From Rickettsiales bacterium (GTDB lineage: Bacteria > Pseudomonadota > Alphaproteobacteria > Rickettsiales > JANQQO01): a stretch of 14,856 nt of DNA. Made by a program: the position numbers and the translations under genes. How positions within the stretch are numbered: position 1 is the first letter of the stretch; each line of letters starts with the position of its first letter. A model generated the notes under the pieces. It did no database searches and was not told the origin of the DNA. It saw nothing but the letters and a program-made list of their open reading frames with translations. Shown here one piece after another: positions 1 through 8,405 of the stretch. Location of the stretch: NCBI GenBank assembly GCA_028289305.1, contig JANQQO010000024.1, positions 1-14,856 on the forward strand. The letters run 5' to 3'.

Positions 1-1
1 T

Positions 2-766
2 TTGTCGGTATTAGGTAGGGTATTTTTAGGCTTCCTGGCGGCGGTAGGCAGGCTTAGCCTGTTTACCGGTAAGTCGCTGTGGGCTGGGCTGCATCCACCG
101 ATTTATCTGCGTAGCATTGGCCGGCAGATGATTGAGATGGGATATTATTCCCTGCCAGTGGTGGGGCTGACCGCAATTTTTACCGGTGCGGTGCTCGCGC
201 TACAGAGTTATACAGGGTTTTCCCGGTTTAATGCGGAGAGCTCGATTGCTTCAGTGGTAGTGATCTCGATTACGCGGGAGCTTGGGCCGGTATTGGCTGG
301 GCTGATGGTTGCAGGCCGTGTGGGGGCGGCGATGGCAGCAGAAATTGGCACGATGCGGGTGACGGAGCAGATTGACGCGCTGGTGACGCTTTCTACGAAC
401 CCGTATAAATATCTGGTGATCCCGCGGATTATTGCGGGAATGCTGGTGTTGCCGCTATTGGTATTGGTGGCCGATGTGATTGGTGTGTTTGGTGGGTATT
501 TGGTGGGGATTCATAAGCTTGGGTTTTCCGCCGGGTCGTATCTTGCTAATACATTTGAATTTTTAGAGACTAAAGATGTGATCTCTGGTTTGGTGAAAGC
601 CTCAGTATTTGGGTTCATCATTGCGTTGATGGGCTGTTATCACGGATTTAGCTCGCAGCGTGGTGCGCAAGGTGTGGGCCATGCTACCACAAACGCAGTG
701 GTAAGTGCTTCGATTCTCATTCTGATTACGAACTATATTGTTACTGTACTATTTTTTGCAAAATAA
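2..766 (+). CDS. mlaE: MlaE-family ABC transporter permease (5' end probably outside the window)
   Basis: Inner-membrane permease of an Mla-type ABC transporter that moves phospholipids between the inner membrane and periplasmic carriers. The 254 readable residues show about five hydrophobic segments (roughly 50-70, 85-110, 140-170, 196-214, 232-252). They also show the family hallmarks YYSLPVVGLTAIFTG (49-62), ELGPVLAGLMVAGR (93-106) and EIGTMRVTEQIDAL (114-127), the last being the loop expected to contact the ATPase. The frame is open to the window edge. The TTG at base 2 can be read as a start, but the N-terminus looks slightly short for the family, so the true start probably lies just upstream. 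The stop is followed with no gap by the ATG of the ATPase gene, indicating translational coupling. No mlaD or mlaC partner lies nearby; in this class they are often encoded elsewhere. Family assignment is firm; the exact lipid substrate is inferred. Confidence 0.93.
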   Translation: MSVLGRVFLGFLAAVGRLSLFTGKSLWAGLHPPIYLRSIGRQMIEMGYYSLPVVGLTAIFTGAVLALQSYTGFSRFNAESSIASVVVISITRELGPVLAGLMVAGRVGAAMAAEIGTMRVTEQIDALVTLSTNPYKYLVIPRIIAGMLVLPLLVLVADVIGVFGGYLVGIHKLGFSAGSYLANTFEFLETKDVISGLVKASVFGFIIALMGCYHGFSSQRGAQGVGHATTNAVVSASILILITNYIVTVLFFAK

Positions 767-1549
767 ATGCCGCATCGAAACAAAGCAAAAATTCAGATTA
801 AAGATCTCCACAAAGCGTTTGGCCATAAGCGGGTGCTGAATGGCATTGATCTGCGCGTGAATGCGGGAGAATCGCTGGTGGTGCTGGGCGGTTCGGGTAG
901 CGGAAAATCGGTGCTGATTAAAAATATTATTGGGATTATGTGCCCGGATAAAGGGAGCATATTGATTGATGGTGAGGAGATGGTGGGCTTGAGCGAGCGT
1001 GAGCGCAACAAGCGTATGCATAAATTTGGCTTTCTTTTTCAGGGTGGTGCGCTGTTTGATAGCCTGCCGATTTGGGCCAATGTGGCGTTTGGGTTGATTC
1101 AGGGCCAGGGCGTGGATCGAGATATGGCGCTGGGCATTGCGATTGAAAAATTAAAATCAGTCGGCTTAGAAGAAGAGGTAGCGTATCTTTACCCGGCCGA
1201 GCTTTCTGGCGGGATGCAAAAGCGTGTGGCGCTGGCACGGGCGATTACGTCTAATCCGGAGGTGATCTTTTTTGATGAGCCAACGACGGGGTTAGACCCG
1301 ATTATGGCGGATCTGATTAATAATCTGATTGTGGAGTGCACCAAGAAGCTGGGTGCGACGACGATTACCATCACGCATGATATGGCTTCAGCTAAGAAGA
1401 TTGCGGATAAAGTAGCCATGATCTATCAGGGGAAAATTATCTGGTGCGGTACGAAGGATGAGATGGAGGATAGCGGTAACCCATATGTGGACCAGTTTAT
1501 CCACGGACGTTCTGAAGGGCCGATAGAGATACAATTGCAGGATCACTAA
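767..1549 (+). CDS. mlaF: MlaF-family ABC transporter ATP-binding protein
   Basis: Cytoplasmic ATPase that powers the MlaE permease encoded directly upstream. The 260-residue protein has a complete ABC set: Walker A GGSGSGKS (41-48), Q-loop Gln at 92 in FLFQGGALFDSL, signature LSGGMQKR (146-153), Walker B VIFFDEPTTGLDP (166-178) and switch His204 in TITHDM. The FQGGALFDSL segment after the Q-loop and the LSGGMQKR form of the signature are typical of MlaF rather than of amino-acid importers. The ATG begins on the base after the mlaE stop (TAAATG), so translation is likely coupled and the two subunits made in equal amounts. Length is normal. Two bases separate its stop from the GTG of radA. Phospholipid transport is inferred from the family. 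Confidence 0.95.
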   Translation: MPHRNKAKIQIKDLHKAFGHKRVLNGIDLRVNAGESLVVLGGSGSGKSVLIKNIIGIMCPDKGSILIDGEEMVGLSERERNKRMHKFGFLFQGGALFDSLPIWANVAFGLIQGQGVDRDMALGIAIEKLKSVGLEEEVAYLYPAELSGGMQKRVALARAITSNPEVIFFDEPTTGLDPIMADLINNLIVECTKKLGATTITITHDMASAKKIADKVAMIYQGKIIWCGTKDEMEDSGNPYVDQFIHGRSEGPIEIQLQDH

Positions 1550-1551
1550 TC

Positions 1552-2913
1552 GTGGCAAAAGCGCAGGCGATGTATACCTGCACCGCGTGCGGCGCGGTGC
1601 ACAGCAAATGGTCAGGGCAATGCGCTGACTGTGGTGCGTGGAATACGATCACTGAGGAGCTTCCTTCCAGCCGTTTCACTAAAACAGGATCTAAGAAATC
1701 AGGGCATGTGATTCCGTTTGCTTCGCTTGGAGATGCGGTGGAAGTGACGCCACGGCAGGCGACAGGTATTGAGGAGTTAGACCGGGTGCTTGGCGGTGGG
1801 TTGGTGGCCGGTTCAGCTATTCTTATTGGTGGTGATCCGGGGATTGGAAAATCGACCTTATTGTTGCAGGCAGTGGTGGCATTAGCGCAAAGCGGTGCGA
1901 CATGTTTTTATATCACCGGTGAGGAATCGGTTGACCAGGTGCGGTTGCGCGCGAAGCGCTTGGGGCTTGATGCGGCGGGCGTACAGATTGCTGCTGCGAC
2001 ATCAGTGAGCGATCTTCTCGCTACTTTCGCGAAGGAGAAAAAGCCGGATGTGATCGTGATTGATTCGATCCAGACGATGTTTATCGATACGGTGGAGTCA
2101 GCGCCGGGTACAGTGACCCAGGTGCGCGGTGCCAGCCATGAATTAATCACCATGGCCAAAGAAACGGGCGCAGCGCTGTTCTTGGTGGGGCATGTGACCA
2201 AAGAGGGGCAGATTGCCGGACCGAAAGTGCTGGAGCATATGGTGGATACGGTGCTTTATTTTGAAGGCGAGCGCGGGCAGGCGTTTCGCATTTTACGTGC
2301 GGTGAAGAATCGCTATGGCCCGGCCAATGAGATTGGCGTGTTTGAGATGCAGGATAAGGGACTGGTGGAGGTAGAAAATCCTTCGGCGCTCTTTGTTTCT
2401 GGCAAGGCGGGTGAGGTAAGTGGCTCGGTGATTTATGCCGGGATGGAGGGCACGCGGCCGGTATTAGTGGAGATTCAGGCGCTTGTGTCACCAACGCATA
2501 TGGCCACACCACGGCGTGCGGTTGTGGGCTGGGATATCAATCGTTTGGCGATGCTATTAGCGGTGCTCACCACGCGTTGTGGCAAGAAACTGGGGGATAA
2601 AGAAGTGTATCTCAACGTGGTAGGTGGCATGCGCATTCAGGAGCCAGCGGCGGATCTGGCGGTGGCAGCAGCGATTGTCTCATCGCTTGCTAACATCCCG
2701 TTTCCGCAGAAGATGGTGGTGCTTGGGGAGATTGGCCTTTCTGGAGAGGTGCGGCCGGTATCGCATATTGCAACGCGGCTTAAGGAGGCACAGAAGCTTG
2801 GATTTACTCAGGCGCTGGTGCCCGCCGGTGTTCAGGAAAGCAGGAAAGGCTTTATCTTACAGGAAATAAAGTATATAAACCAGATCGACCAGATTTTGGC
2901 AAACAGCGCCTGA
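1552..2913 (+). CDS. radA: DNA repair protein RadA (Sms), branch-migration ATPase
   Basis: RecA-related ATPase that extends and processes recombination intermediates. The 453-residue protein shows the complete architecture. An N-terminal four-Cys zinc finger has Cys10, Cys13, Cys24 and Cys27. The RecA-like ATPase core has Walker A GDPGIGKST (94-102) and Walker B VIVIDSIQT (167-175). The RadA-specific KNRFG motif appears as KNRYG (252-256), a conservative Phe-to-Tyr change. A C-terminal Lon-protease-like domain follows, from about 280 to the end (YLNVVGGMRIQEPAADLAVA). The start is GTG at 1552, preceded by AGGA about nine bases upstream inside the end of mlaF; the residues after it match the usual RadA N-terminus. 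It sits between mlaF and cvpA with almost no spacer, so co-transcription is likely. Confidence 0.97.
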   Translation: MAKAQAMYTCTACGAVHSKWSGQCADCGAWNTITEELPSSRFTKTGSKKSGHVIPFASLGDAVEVTPRQATGIEELDRVLGGGLVAGSAILIGGDPGIGKSTLLLQAVVALAQSGATCFYITGEESVDQVRLRAKRLGLDAAGVQIAAATSVSDLLATFAKEKKPDVIVIDSIQTMFIDTVESAPGTVTQVRGASHELITMAKETGAALFLVGHVTKEGQIAGPKVLEHMVDTVLYFEGERGQAFRILRAVKNRYGPANEIGVFEMQDKGLVEVENPSALFVSGKAGEVSGSVIYAGMEGTRPVLVEIQALVSPTHMATPRRAVVGWDINRLAMLLAVLTTRCGKKLGDKEVYLNVVGGMRIQEPAADLAVAAAIVSSLANIPFPQKMVVLGEIGLSGEVRPVSHIATRLKEAQKLGFTQALVPAGVQESRKGFILQEIKYINQIDQILANSA

Positions 2914-2920
2914 TTAATTG

Positions 2921-3526
2921 ATGTTTAGCGAATTTGACGTTTTTATCCTCATCGTTCTTATGATCTCCACGGTGATTGGGTTCGTGCGCGGGTTTATTCG
3001 TGAGATGCTCTCGATTGCCGGGTGGATTGGCGCTGGGCTCATTACCTATTACTCTTTCCCTAAATTAGTGGCGACGATTAGTGAGCTATTTATTAGCTCT
3101 ATGGTGGTGAATATTGTCTCGATCATCATTGTGTTTTTGGTAGTGTTGGGGCTGATCTCGGTGTTGAACGCGATGATGCTGGATAATCTGCGTGGCTTTC
3201 GTTTGGGCATGGCGGATCGTTCGCTAGGCACGCTGTTTGGTATGTTGCGCGGGGTGGTGATTGTATCAGCGATCCATTTTATGGTGGCGATTGCGTTGGA
3301 GGAAGAGGGGAAAGATCCTGAATGGTTGAAGCAAGGAGAGACGTATGGTCTCACGAGTTTTGGTGGGGAAATGGTGCGTAATTATGCGATGCCGTATTTA
3401 GAGGAGTTGCGTGAGAAAGGCGCTAAGAAAGTGGAGGAAGAGCTGGATAGCTTTGAAGATGACTATTTTGATGAAGACATACCGGTGGAAGAAGTGCCGA
3501 TTATCGAAATAGAGCCGATTGATTGA
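2921..3526 (+). CDS. cvpA: CvpA family membrane protein
   Basis: Small inner-membrane protein, named for colicin V production and often found beside purF; its biochemical role is unsettled. From the ATG at 2921 it is 201 residues. Four hydrophobic segments are visible (about 6-24, 28-46, 62-84, 108-126), with the family motifs GFVRGFIREMLSIAGW (20-35) and DRSLGTLFGMLRG (99-111). The last 30 or so residues are strongly acidic (EEELDSFEDDYFDEDIPVEE) and presumably cytoplasmic or disordered. An in-frame TTG three bases upstream (2918) is an alternative start; ATG is preferred. The stop TGA overlaps the purF ATG by one base (TGATG), so the two genes are probably translationally coupled. Confidence 0.92.
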   Translation: MFSEFDVFILIVLMISTVIGFVRGFIREMLSIAGWIGAGLITYYSFPKLVATISELFISSMVVNIVSIIIVFLVVLGLISVLNAMMLDNLRGFRLGMADRSLGTLFGMLRGVVIVSAIHFMVAIALEEEGKDPEWLKQGETYGLTSFGGEMVRNYAMPYLEELREKGAKKVEEELDSFEDDYFDEDIPVEEVPIIEIEPID

Positions 3527-4989
3527 TGTCTCAGGAACCTAACGTGCAGCATGTTGAGGATGATCACCCACGTGAGAAATGTGGGGTGTTTGGGATTTTG
3601 CCGCATAGCGATGCTGCAGCGCACTGCGCGCTGGGGCTGCATGCATTACAGCATCGTGGGCAGGAAGCAGCGGGCATCGTTACTTGCGATGGCGCCCATT
3701 TCCACCAGCATATGGCGCTGGGTAAAGTGGGGGATAATTTCAATTCCGAAGAGGTGATTCGTAGCCTGCCGGGTGAGGGGGCGATTGGGCATAATCGTTA
3801 TTCCACTAGCGGCCAAAAGACGCGGTTGGGGAATGTGCAGCCGCTGTTTGCCGAGATGGATTTTGGTGGAATCGCTCTGGCGCATAACGGAAATTTGACT
3901 AATGCACGTACGTTGCGGCAGCAGCTGGTGAAGCATGGCGCGATTTTCCGCACTACGATGGATACGGAAGTGTTGATTCACCTGATCGCGCGTAGCGAGC
4001 GGGAAACGGTGGTCGATTGCTTGATTGATGCGCTGAACCAGGTAGAAGGGGCGTATTCCTTGGTGGCGCTGACGCGGGATATGTTGATTGGCGTGCGCGA
4101 TCCTTTTGGGGTGCGGCCACTGGTGCTTGGGAAGCTTGGCGCGTCGCATGTGCTGGCTTCGGAGACTTGTGCACTGGATATTATCGGCGCGGAGTATATA
4201 CGTGATGTGGAAGCAGGCGAGATGGTGCTCATAGAAGGCGAGCGGCTTACTAGCATGCGGCCGTTTGCCGAAAAGTCGAAGCGGTTCTGTATTTTCGAGT
4301 ATGTGTATTTTTCCCGACCAGATAGTTATATCGAAGATAAACATGTATATGACATGCGCAAGGCGATGGGTGCGGTGTTGGCGCAGGAAAATACGGTGGA
4401 AGCCGATGTGGTGGTGCCGGTGCCGGATTCAGGTGTGCCCGCGGCGATTGGCTTTGCCGTGGAGGCGGGTTTGCCGTTTGAGCTTGGGATTATCCGCAAC
4501 CACTATGTGGGGCGTACCTTTATTGAGCCGACGGAGCAGGTGCGGCATTTGGGGGTAAAGCTTAAGCATAACGCCAATGTGGCGACGCTGGAAGGCAAGC
4601 GGGTGATCTTGATTGATGATAGTATTGTACGGGGTACGACATCGCGCAAGATTGTGGAGATGGTGCGTGCGGCGGGTGCAAAGGAGGTGCACTTGCGTAT
4701 TTCCAGTCCACCGACGATCGATTCCTGCTTTTATGGTGTGGATACGCCTGCGCGTGAAAAGCTGCTGGCATCGCAGATGACGATAGAGGAAATGACGGAA
4801 TTTATTAGTGCGGATAGCTTGTCTTTTCTTTCAGTAGATGGGTTATATCGTGCAGTGGGTGAGCAGAAGCGCGAGAATGGTGCGCCGCAATATTGCGATG
4901 CGTGTTTCACGGGTGATTATCCTATTCCGATTACGGATAACGGCAACGATGCACTGCCGTTGTTGGATTCTATTTTGGTGGAGCGGTAG
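3526..4989 (+). CDS. purF: Amidophosphoribosyltransferase, Fe-S type with propeptide
   Basis: Catalyses the first committed step of purine synthesis: PRPP plus glutamine to 5-phosphoribosylamine. The ATG at 3526 gives 487 residues. The Ntn-type glutaminase domain begins at Cys19 (EKCGVFGI), so the first 18 residues form a propeptide that must be removed to expose the catalytic Cys. The PRTase domain has the PRPP loop VILIDDSIVRGTTS (360-373). Four Cys residues, 255, 401, 457 and 460, fall where the Bacillus-type enzyme binds its 4Fe-4S cluster (mature positions near 236, 382, 437 and 440, from memory). This is therefore the oxygen-sensitive, self-processing class and not the E. coli class without propeptide or cluster. 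A TTG one codon upstream is an alternative start. Its ATG overlaps the cvpA stop, and the SDR gene follows five bases after its stop. Confidence 0.97.
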   Translation: MSQEPNVQHVEDDHPREKCGVFGILPHSDAAAHCALGLHALQHRGQEAAGIVTCDGAHFHQHMALGKVGDNFNSEEVIRSLPGEGAIGHNRYSTSGQKTRLGNVQPLFAEMDFGGIALAHNGNLTNARTLRQQLVKHGAIFRTTMDTEVLIHLIARSERETVVDCLIDALNQVEGAYSLVALTRDMLIGVRDPFGVRPLVLGKLGASHVLASETCALDIIGAEYIRDVEAGEMVLIEGERLTSMRPFAEKSKRFCIFEYVYFSRPDSYIEDKHVYDMRKAMGAVLAQENTVEADVVVPVPDSGVPAAIGFAVEAGLPFELGIIRNHYVGRTFIEPTEQVRHLGVKLKHNANVATLEGKRVILIDDSIVRGTTSRKIVEMVRAAGAKEVHLRISSPPTIDSCFYGVDTPAREKLLASQMTIEEMTEFISADSLSFLSVDGLYRAVGEQKRENGAPQYCDACFTGDYPIPITDNGNDALPLLDSILVER

Positions 4990-4994
4990 GAACG

Positions 4995-5702
4995 ATGTCT
5001 GATACGCCACTTGCAGAAAAAACTATACTGATCACGGGTGCTTCGCGCGGTATTGGCGCAGCGGTGGCGCGGCGCTATGCGGCGCTGGGTGCACATGTTA
5101 TCGCGGTGGCGCGCACGGTGGGTGGTTTGGAAGAGCTCGATGATGCGATTAAAGCAGACGGTGTAGGGGCGGCCACGCTGGTGCCGATGGATCTGCTACA
5201 GCTAGAAAAAATAGATGAATTAGCGGTACATATTGCTGAGCGCTTTGGACATTTGGATGTATTGGTAGGCAATGCGGCGATGCTTGGGGGATTGCGCCCA
5301 CTCGCGCATGTGACGAATGATGGGTGGGATGAGGTGATGGCGCTGAACCTTACGGTGAATTGGCGCTTGCTGCGCGTGTGCGATCCCTTATTACGCCAGG
5401 CAGAGGCAGGCCAGGTGTTGTTGGTGACCTCTGGGGTGACGCGTGGAAGTTTTCCTTATTGGGGGCCATATGCGGTATCGAAAGCAGGTTTGGAGATGTT
5501 GGCAAAAACCTATGCAGCAGAAATGCAGAGCAGCGCTGTGCGGGTGAACCTGATTGATCCGGGTGTGGTGGCAACGCATATGCGTGCAGAGGCCATGCCG
5601 GGCGAAGACCCTGCTGCGCTGCCTTCACCAGAGGATGTGGCGGAGCTGTTTGTTGATGCGCTGCTCTCTCCGCGTGAGACGGGAGAGATGTTGGCGGCTT
5701 AA
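4995..5702 (+). CDS. Short-chain dehydrogenase/reductase (SDR family)
   Basis: NAD(P)-dependent oxidoreductase of classical SDR type, 235 residues. Visible motifs are the dinucleotide-binding TGASRGIG (14-21), NAAM (93-96, the NNAG equivalent), structural Asn118, and the catalytic triad Ser146, Tyr159 and Lys163 (YAVSK, 159-163). PG at 189-190 is followed by VVATHMRAEA, the usual cofactor and substrate loop. The substrate is not readable from sequence. An SDR gene after purF is a recurring arrangement in alphaproteobacteria, but I know of no proven metabolic link. The ATG is preceded by TAGGA, which overlaps the purF stop and serves as ribosome-binding site. Its TAA overlaps the stop of the convergent AsmA-like gene within TTAA. 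Confidence 0.92.
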   Translation: MSDTPLAEKTILITGASRGIGAAVARRYAALGAHVIAVARTVGGLEELDDAIKADGVGAATLVPMDLLQLEKIDELAVHIAERFGHLDVLVGNAAMLGGLRPLAHVTNDGWDEVMALNLTVNWRLLRVCDPLLRQAEAGQVLLVTSGVTRGSFPYWGPYAVSKAGLEMLAKTYAAEMQSSAVRVNLIDPGVVATHMRAEAMPGEDPAALPSPEDVAELFVDALLSPRETGEMLAA

Positions 5703-5709
5703 TTGCCAA
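5691..5709. other. Short inverted repeat enclosing the shared convergent stop codons
   Basis: TTGGC (5691-5695) and GCCAA (5705-5709) form a 5-bp stem with a nine-base loop. The loop contains TTAA (5699-5702), in which the stop codons of the SDR gene and the AsmA-like gene overlap. No run of T follows on either strand, so it is not a textbook intrinsic terminator. It may be a weak bidirectional transcript end or chance. Confidence 0.2.
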
Positions 5710-7669
5710 ACAGGCTTTCAAATAGATTCTTACCCATCCCTTTTAGGTCTTTTTGTATTTGCTTCTCGATTTTGCCTTCTGGCAGATCTTCTCCCAATGC
5801 GCGGGCACGTACGCCCTCGGTGATCAGACCTTTGGGATCAGAGGAGAATTGGGGATCGTAAATGCTGCCTTTGACCACTACCGGTACTTGTAAGCTGATT
5901 GCGGTATGTTCTAGCGCAAGATCTAGCTTTGGCTTTAAGCGGTATTTGAGGATTTCACGCGGTAGGTTAATTTCCCCTTTGCCGGTGAGCGTGGTGAGCG
6001 GACCTTCCATCAATAAGTCATCATTATAGACGATGCCTTTATCAATGGTGAAGGTGCCGGTGAGATTGGCTACCTGTGTGTGTTCTGGCGCCGGCGCTTC
6101 CTCGCCTTCTACCGGCTTAGGTTGTGGCTGCGCATTTTGTACTAAGCGAAGAATATCAACACCTTTTATGTCGCCATCACGCAAGAGTACGGAGCCACTT
6201 CCTTGAAGGGTTTCGATCATTTCGCGTTCGCTTCTGCCCTGGGCGGTGGTGGAGAGTTCAAGGTTGCCGGTACCTTCAACGTTATCCATGTTATAAAAAT
6301 CCCGCAGTAGATTTCCCATATTTACTCCAGAAAGGGTTACCTGCTTGGAGAGGGTGGGCATGGGTGTAGCGCTATCAATGGTGAGGCTGCCTTTGCCTGT
6401 GCCGCCGTATAATGCGGCATTATGCACGTTCACCACTGCTTTGCCGTTTTGCACATTAGTGCTGGCTTTGACATCGTTGATGACTGAGTCGTTCAGGCGA
6501 ATACTTCCTACGGTAATATTCAGATCAGCATTGGCCTGTGTGAGGGCGCCGAAGCTATATGCGGTGGTATCCCAGCCTTTTGGCTGTTTCTTTGCTGCGG
6601 GCTTAAGGCCGTTTAGCGCGCTATCGTCTATAGTCGCGCTTTCCGGCACGGCAGGTGGTGTTTGCGTTAGAGTGAGCCACTCGGCATTTAGATCACCTTT
6701 CAGGTGGGGAGGGGTTTGTAAGAGATCAGCAGCAAGATTCCCACGGAAAGTAGCGTCGTCTAGCTGGAGTGTAAGGTTAGAGAGGGATGCACCGGTGTTA
6801 TCGGCCTCGAGATTGCCCTGGAGCTTTGCTCTGGTAAAGGGAGAGGAGGGAAGTGGTTGCCCTAACCAGGTTGCAAAACGGGTGATGGAAGGGATATTCC
6901 CTTTAATATGACCCTTGGCTTGGAGCGTATCACGATTTTGGATGTTACCCGTATATTCCACCGTTGCAGAGTCGGAAGAGAGCGTGGCTTGTAGGTCCGT
7001 TTCTTGATTCTTGAAGAGAGTTTCTGGCGTGGTGAGCTGGATACGTAGGTTCAGCTTATTGCCATTAATCGAGGCATAGCCTTCTGCGCGTGCAGTATCG
7101 GTAGGATCGGGCAGTTGGAAGGTGATGTTGGCGTTGGTGATGGAGTGTGTTTTACGCTGATGCGTGATGTGCGCAGTGCCATTAACGATGCGTACATCGC
7201 CGACATAGAGTGGAATAAACGTTTTTGAGGCAGGTTTGACTGCCGGCACGGTGATGGGTGCATCGGCACTTTCTTCGCCTGTGATGACGGCTGCCTTCTG
7301 GCCGAAGGGTGGGTTAGCGGTATCCCAACGCAGTGTGGGGTTGATGAGGATAAAATTATCGACCTCTAATTTTTTGCTGAGCAGCGGCCATAGCTTAACG
7401 CCTAGCGAGAGTGCGGAGAGAGAAATAAAGGGCTCTTCATGTGGGGTTGTGGGGTCCGATAAGGTGACATCGGCAATTTTGATAGACGGGTTGGGCAGCA
7501 AGGAGAGCTGCATGGGTCCGTTAATTGCCAATTCTTTGCCGCTGTGTTTTTTCACCGATTGAACGATGAGGGGTTTATAGCTTTCTGCTGGAATGAAAAA
7601 CGGGATCGCGATCAGTACAATCACGAACACAAACACCATTAAAAATGTGGTGAGTAAAAAACGAATCAT
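5699..7669 (-). CDS. AsmA-like inner-membrane-anchored envelope protein
   Basis: 656-residue protein of the AsmA family, whose members are anchored in the inner membrane with large periplasmic parts implicated in lipid transport and outer-membrane assembly. The N-terminus has a hydrophobic anchor (about 4-27) followed by the typical N-terminal AsmA pattern: ELAINGPMQLSLLPNPSIKI, then KLWPLLSKKLEVDNFILINPTLRW. The long middle is beta-rich and repetitive in character. The C-terminus has the conserved TLTGKGEINLPREILKYRL block. The start ATG follows a purine-rich AGAGGGGAAAG ribosome-binding site. It is the last gene of the minus-strand run, 19 bases after the HAD gene. Together with the MlaEF genes it makes two envelope-lipid functions in the window, on opposite strands. 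Precise role unknown. Confidence 0.88.
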   Translation of the reverse strand: MIRFLLTTFLMVFVFVIVLIAIPFFIPAESYKPLIVQSVKKHSGKELAINGPMQLSLLPNPSIKIADVTLSDPTTPHEEPFISLSALSLGVKLWPLLSKKLEVDNFILINPTLRWDTANPPFGQKAAVITGEESADAPITVPAVKPASKTFIPLYVGDVRIVNGTAHITHQRKTHSITNANITFQLPDPTDTARAEGYASINGNKLNLRIQLTTPETLFKNQETDLQATLSSDSATVEYTGNIQNRDTLQAKGHIKGNIPSITRFATWLGQPLPSSPFTRAKLQGNLEADNTGASLSNLTLQLDDATFRGNLAADLLQTPPHLKGDLNAEWLTLTQTPPAVPESATIDDSALNGLKPAAKKQPKGWDTTAYSFGALTQANADLNITVGSIRLNDSVINDVKASTNVQNGKAVVNVHNAALYGGTGKGSLTIDSATPMPTLSKQVTLSGVNMGNLLRDFYNMDNVEGTGNLELSTTAQGRSEREMIETLQGSGSVLLRDGDIKGVDILRLVQNAQPQPKPVEGEEAPAPEHTQVANLTGTFTIDKGIVYNDDLLMEGPLTTLTGKGEINLPREILKYRLKPKLDLALEHTAISLQVPVVVKGSIYDPQFSSDPKGLITEGVRARALGEDLPEGKIEKQIQKDLKGMGKNLFESLFGN

Positions 7670-7688
7670 GGTCTTTCCCCTCTCTTGT

Positions 7689-8405
7689 CTAAAACCGCTT
7701 CACGATCGTGAGTAGTTCCGCATGGTCTTTCACGTGTAATAGCGATTCTAAAATTTCCTTATCAATAGGATGATCTTGATGATGATGCAACCCTTCACCG
7801 TATAATATAGGTGTGCAATTCGCGTTTAAGGCGCAGGCGATATCGGTGGCGCTGTCTCCAATGAACCAGACATTCTGGCTGGGTGTAATGTCGCTTTCTT
7901 TAAGTGCCAGGTGGATGGGTGCGGGGTGGGGTTTATCTTGCTCTGCATCGGTAGCACCAATGACGCTATCAAATAAATGATCCCAGCCGAGATGGGTGAC
8001 TTCACGCCGTAAATACTCGCCGGTTTTATTACTGACGATGCCAACGAAGATGGGCGTTTGCGAGAGTGCTTCCAGCACTTCATAGGCGCCGGGGAGGATA
8101 TCCAGTTTGTTGAGGTGGTGGTTTAGGAAACTTTTGTAATATAATTCTTTGGCTGTTTCCCAGTCATCGCCAAAAATACGCGGGAAGGAATCACGCAGGG
8201 ATTTGTGGATGCCTTCGCGCCCCTGTTTGATGTCATCAAAACTCCAGGGTTCACGGCCCATTTCGATGAAGGTTTCTTTTAAGGCTTCGTAAATAATATG
8301 CCAGGTATCGGCCAGGGTGTTATCCCAGTCGAACAATATGGCGTGTGGGGTAGGTACGTTATTGACGGAAGGGGAGGCCGGTTTGCTCGCGGACATAGTG
8401 GTCAT
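7689..8405 (-). CDS. HAD-superfamily hydrolase, phosphoglycolate-phosphatase-like
   Basis: Predicted Mg-dependent phosphatase of the haloacid dehalogenase superfamily, 238 residues. All four HAD motifs are present: motif I DWDNTLADT with Asp26 nucleophile and Asp28, motif II VSNKT with Ser125, motif III Lys158 in DKPHPAP, and motif IV GDSATD with Asp184 and Asp188. A helical cap lies between motifs I and II, at about 35-110. DWDNT, where many relatives have DLDGT, marks a subfamily; the substrate cannot be read from sequence. The first 20 residues are low in conservation. The start could be the ATG at 8405 or the second in-frame ATG at 8396; there is no ATG, GTG or TTG between there and motif I. 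Either way the gene overlaps the 3' end of the aminotransferase gene by 38-47 bases, implying translational coupling. Confidence 0.9.
   Translation of the reverse strand: MTTMSASKPASPSVNNVPTPHAILFDWDNTLADTWHIIYEALKETFIEMGREPWSFDDIKQGREGIHKSLRDSFPRIFGDDWETAKELYYKSFLNHHLNKLDILPGAYEVLEALSQTPIFVGIVSNKTGEYLRREVTHLGWDHLFDSVIGATDAEQDKPHPAPIHLALKESDITPSQNVWFIGDSATDIACALNANCTPILYGEGLHHHQDHPIDKEILESLLHVKDHAELLTIVKRF

Noticed and set aside
3646..4344. 232-codon open frame on the minus strand inside purF
   Set aside because: It is fully antisense to a well-conserved enzyme, and its His/Arg/Gln-rich product resembles no family.
6345..6911. 188-codon plus-strand frame inside the AsmA-like gene
   Set aside because: Its low-complexity Val/Arg/Ser/Phe composition and position antisense to a real gene mark it as a shadow.
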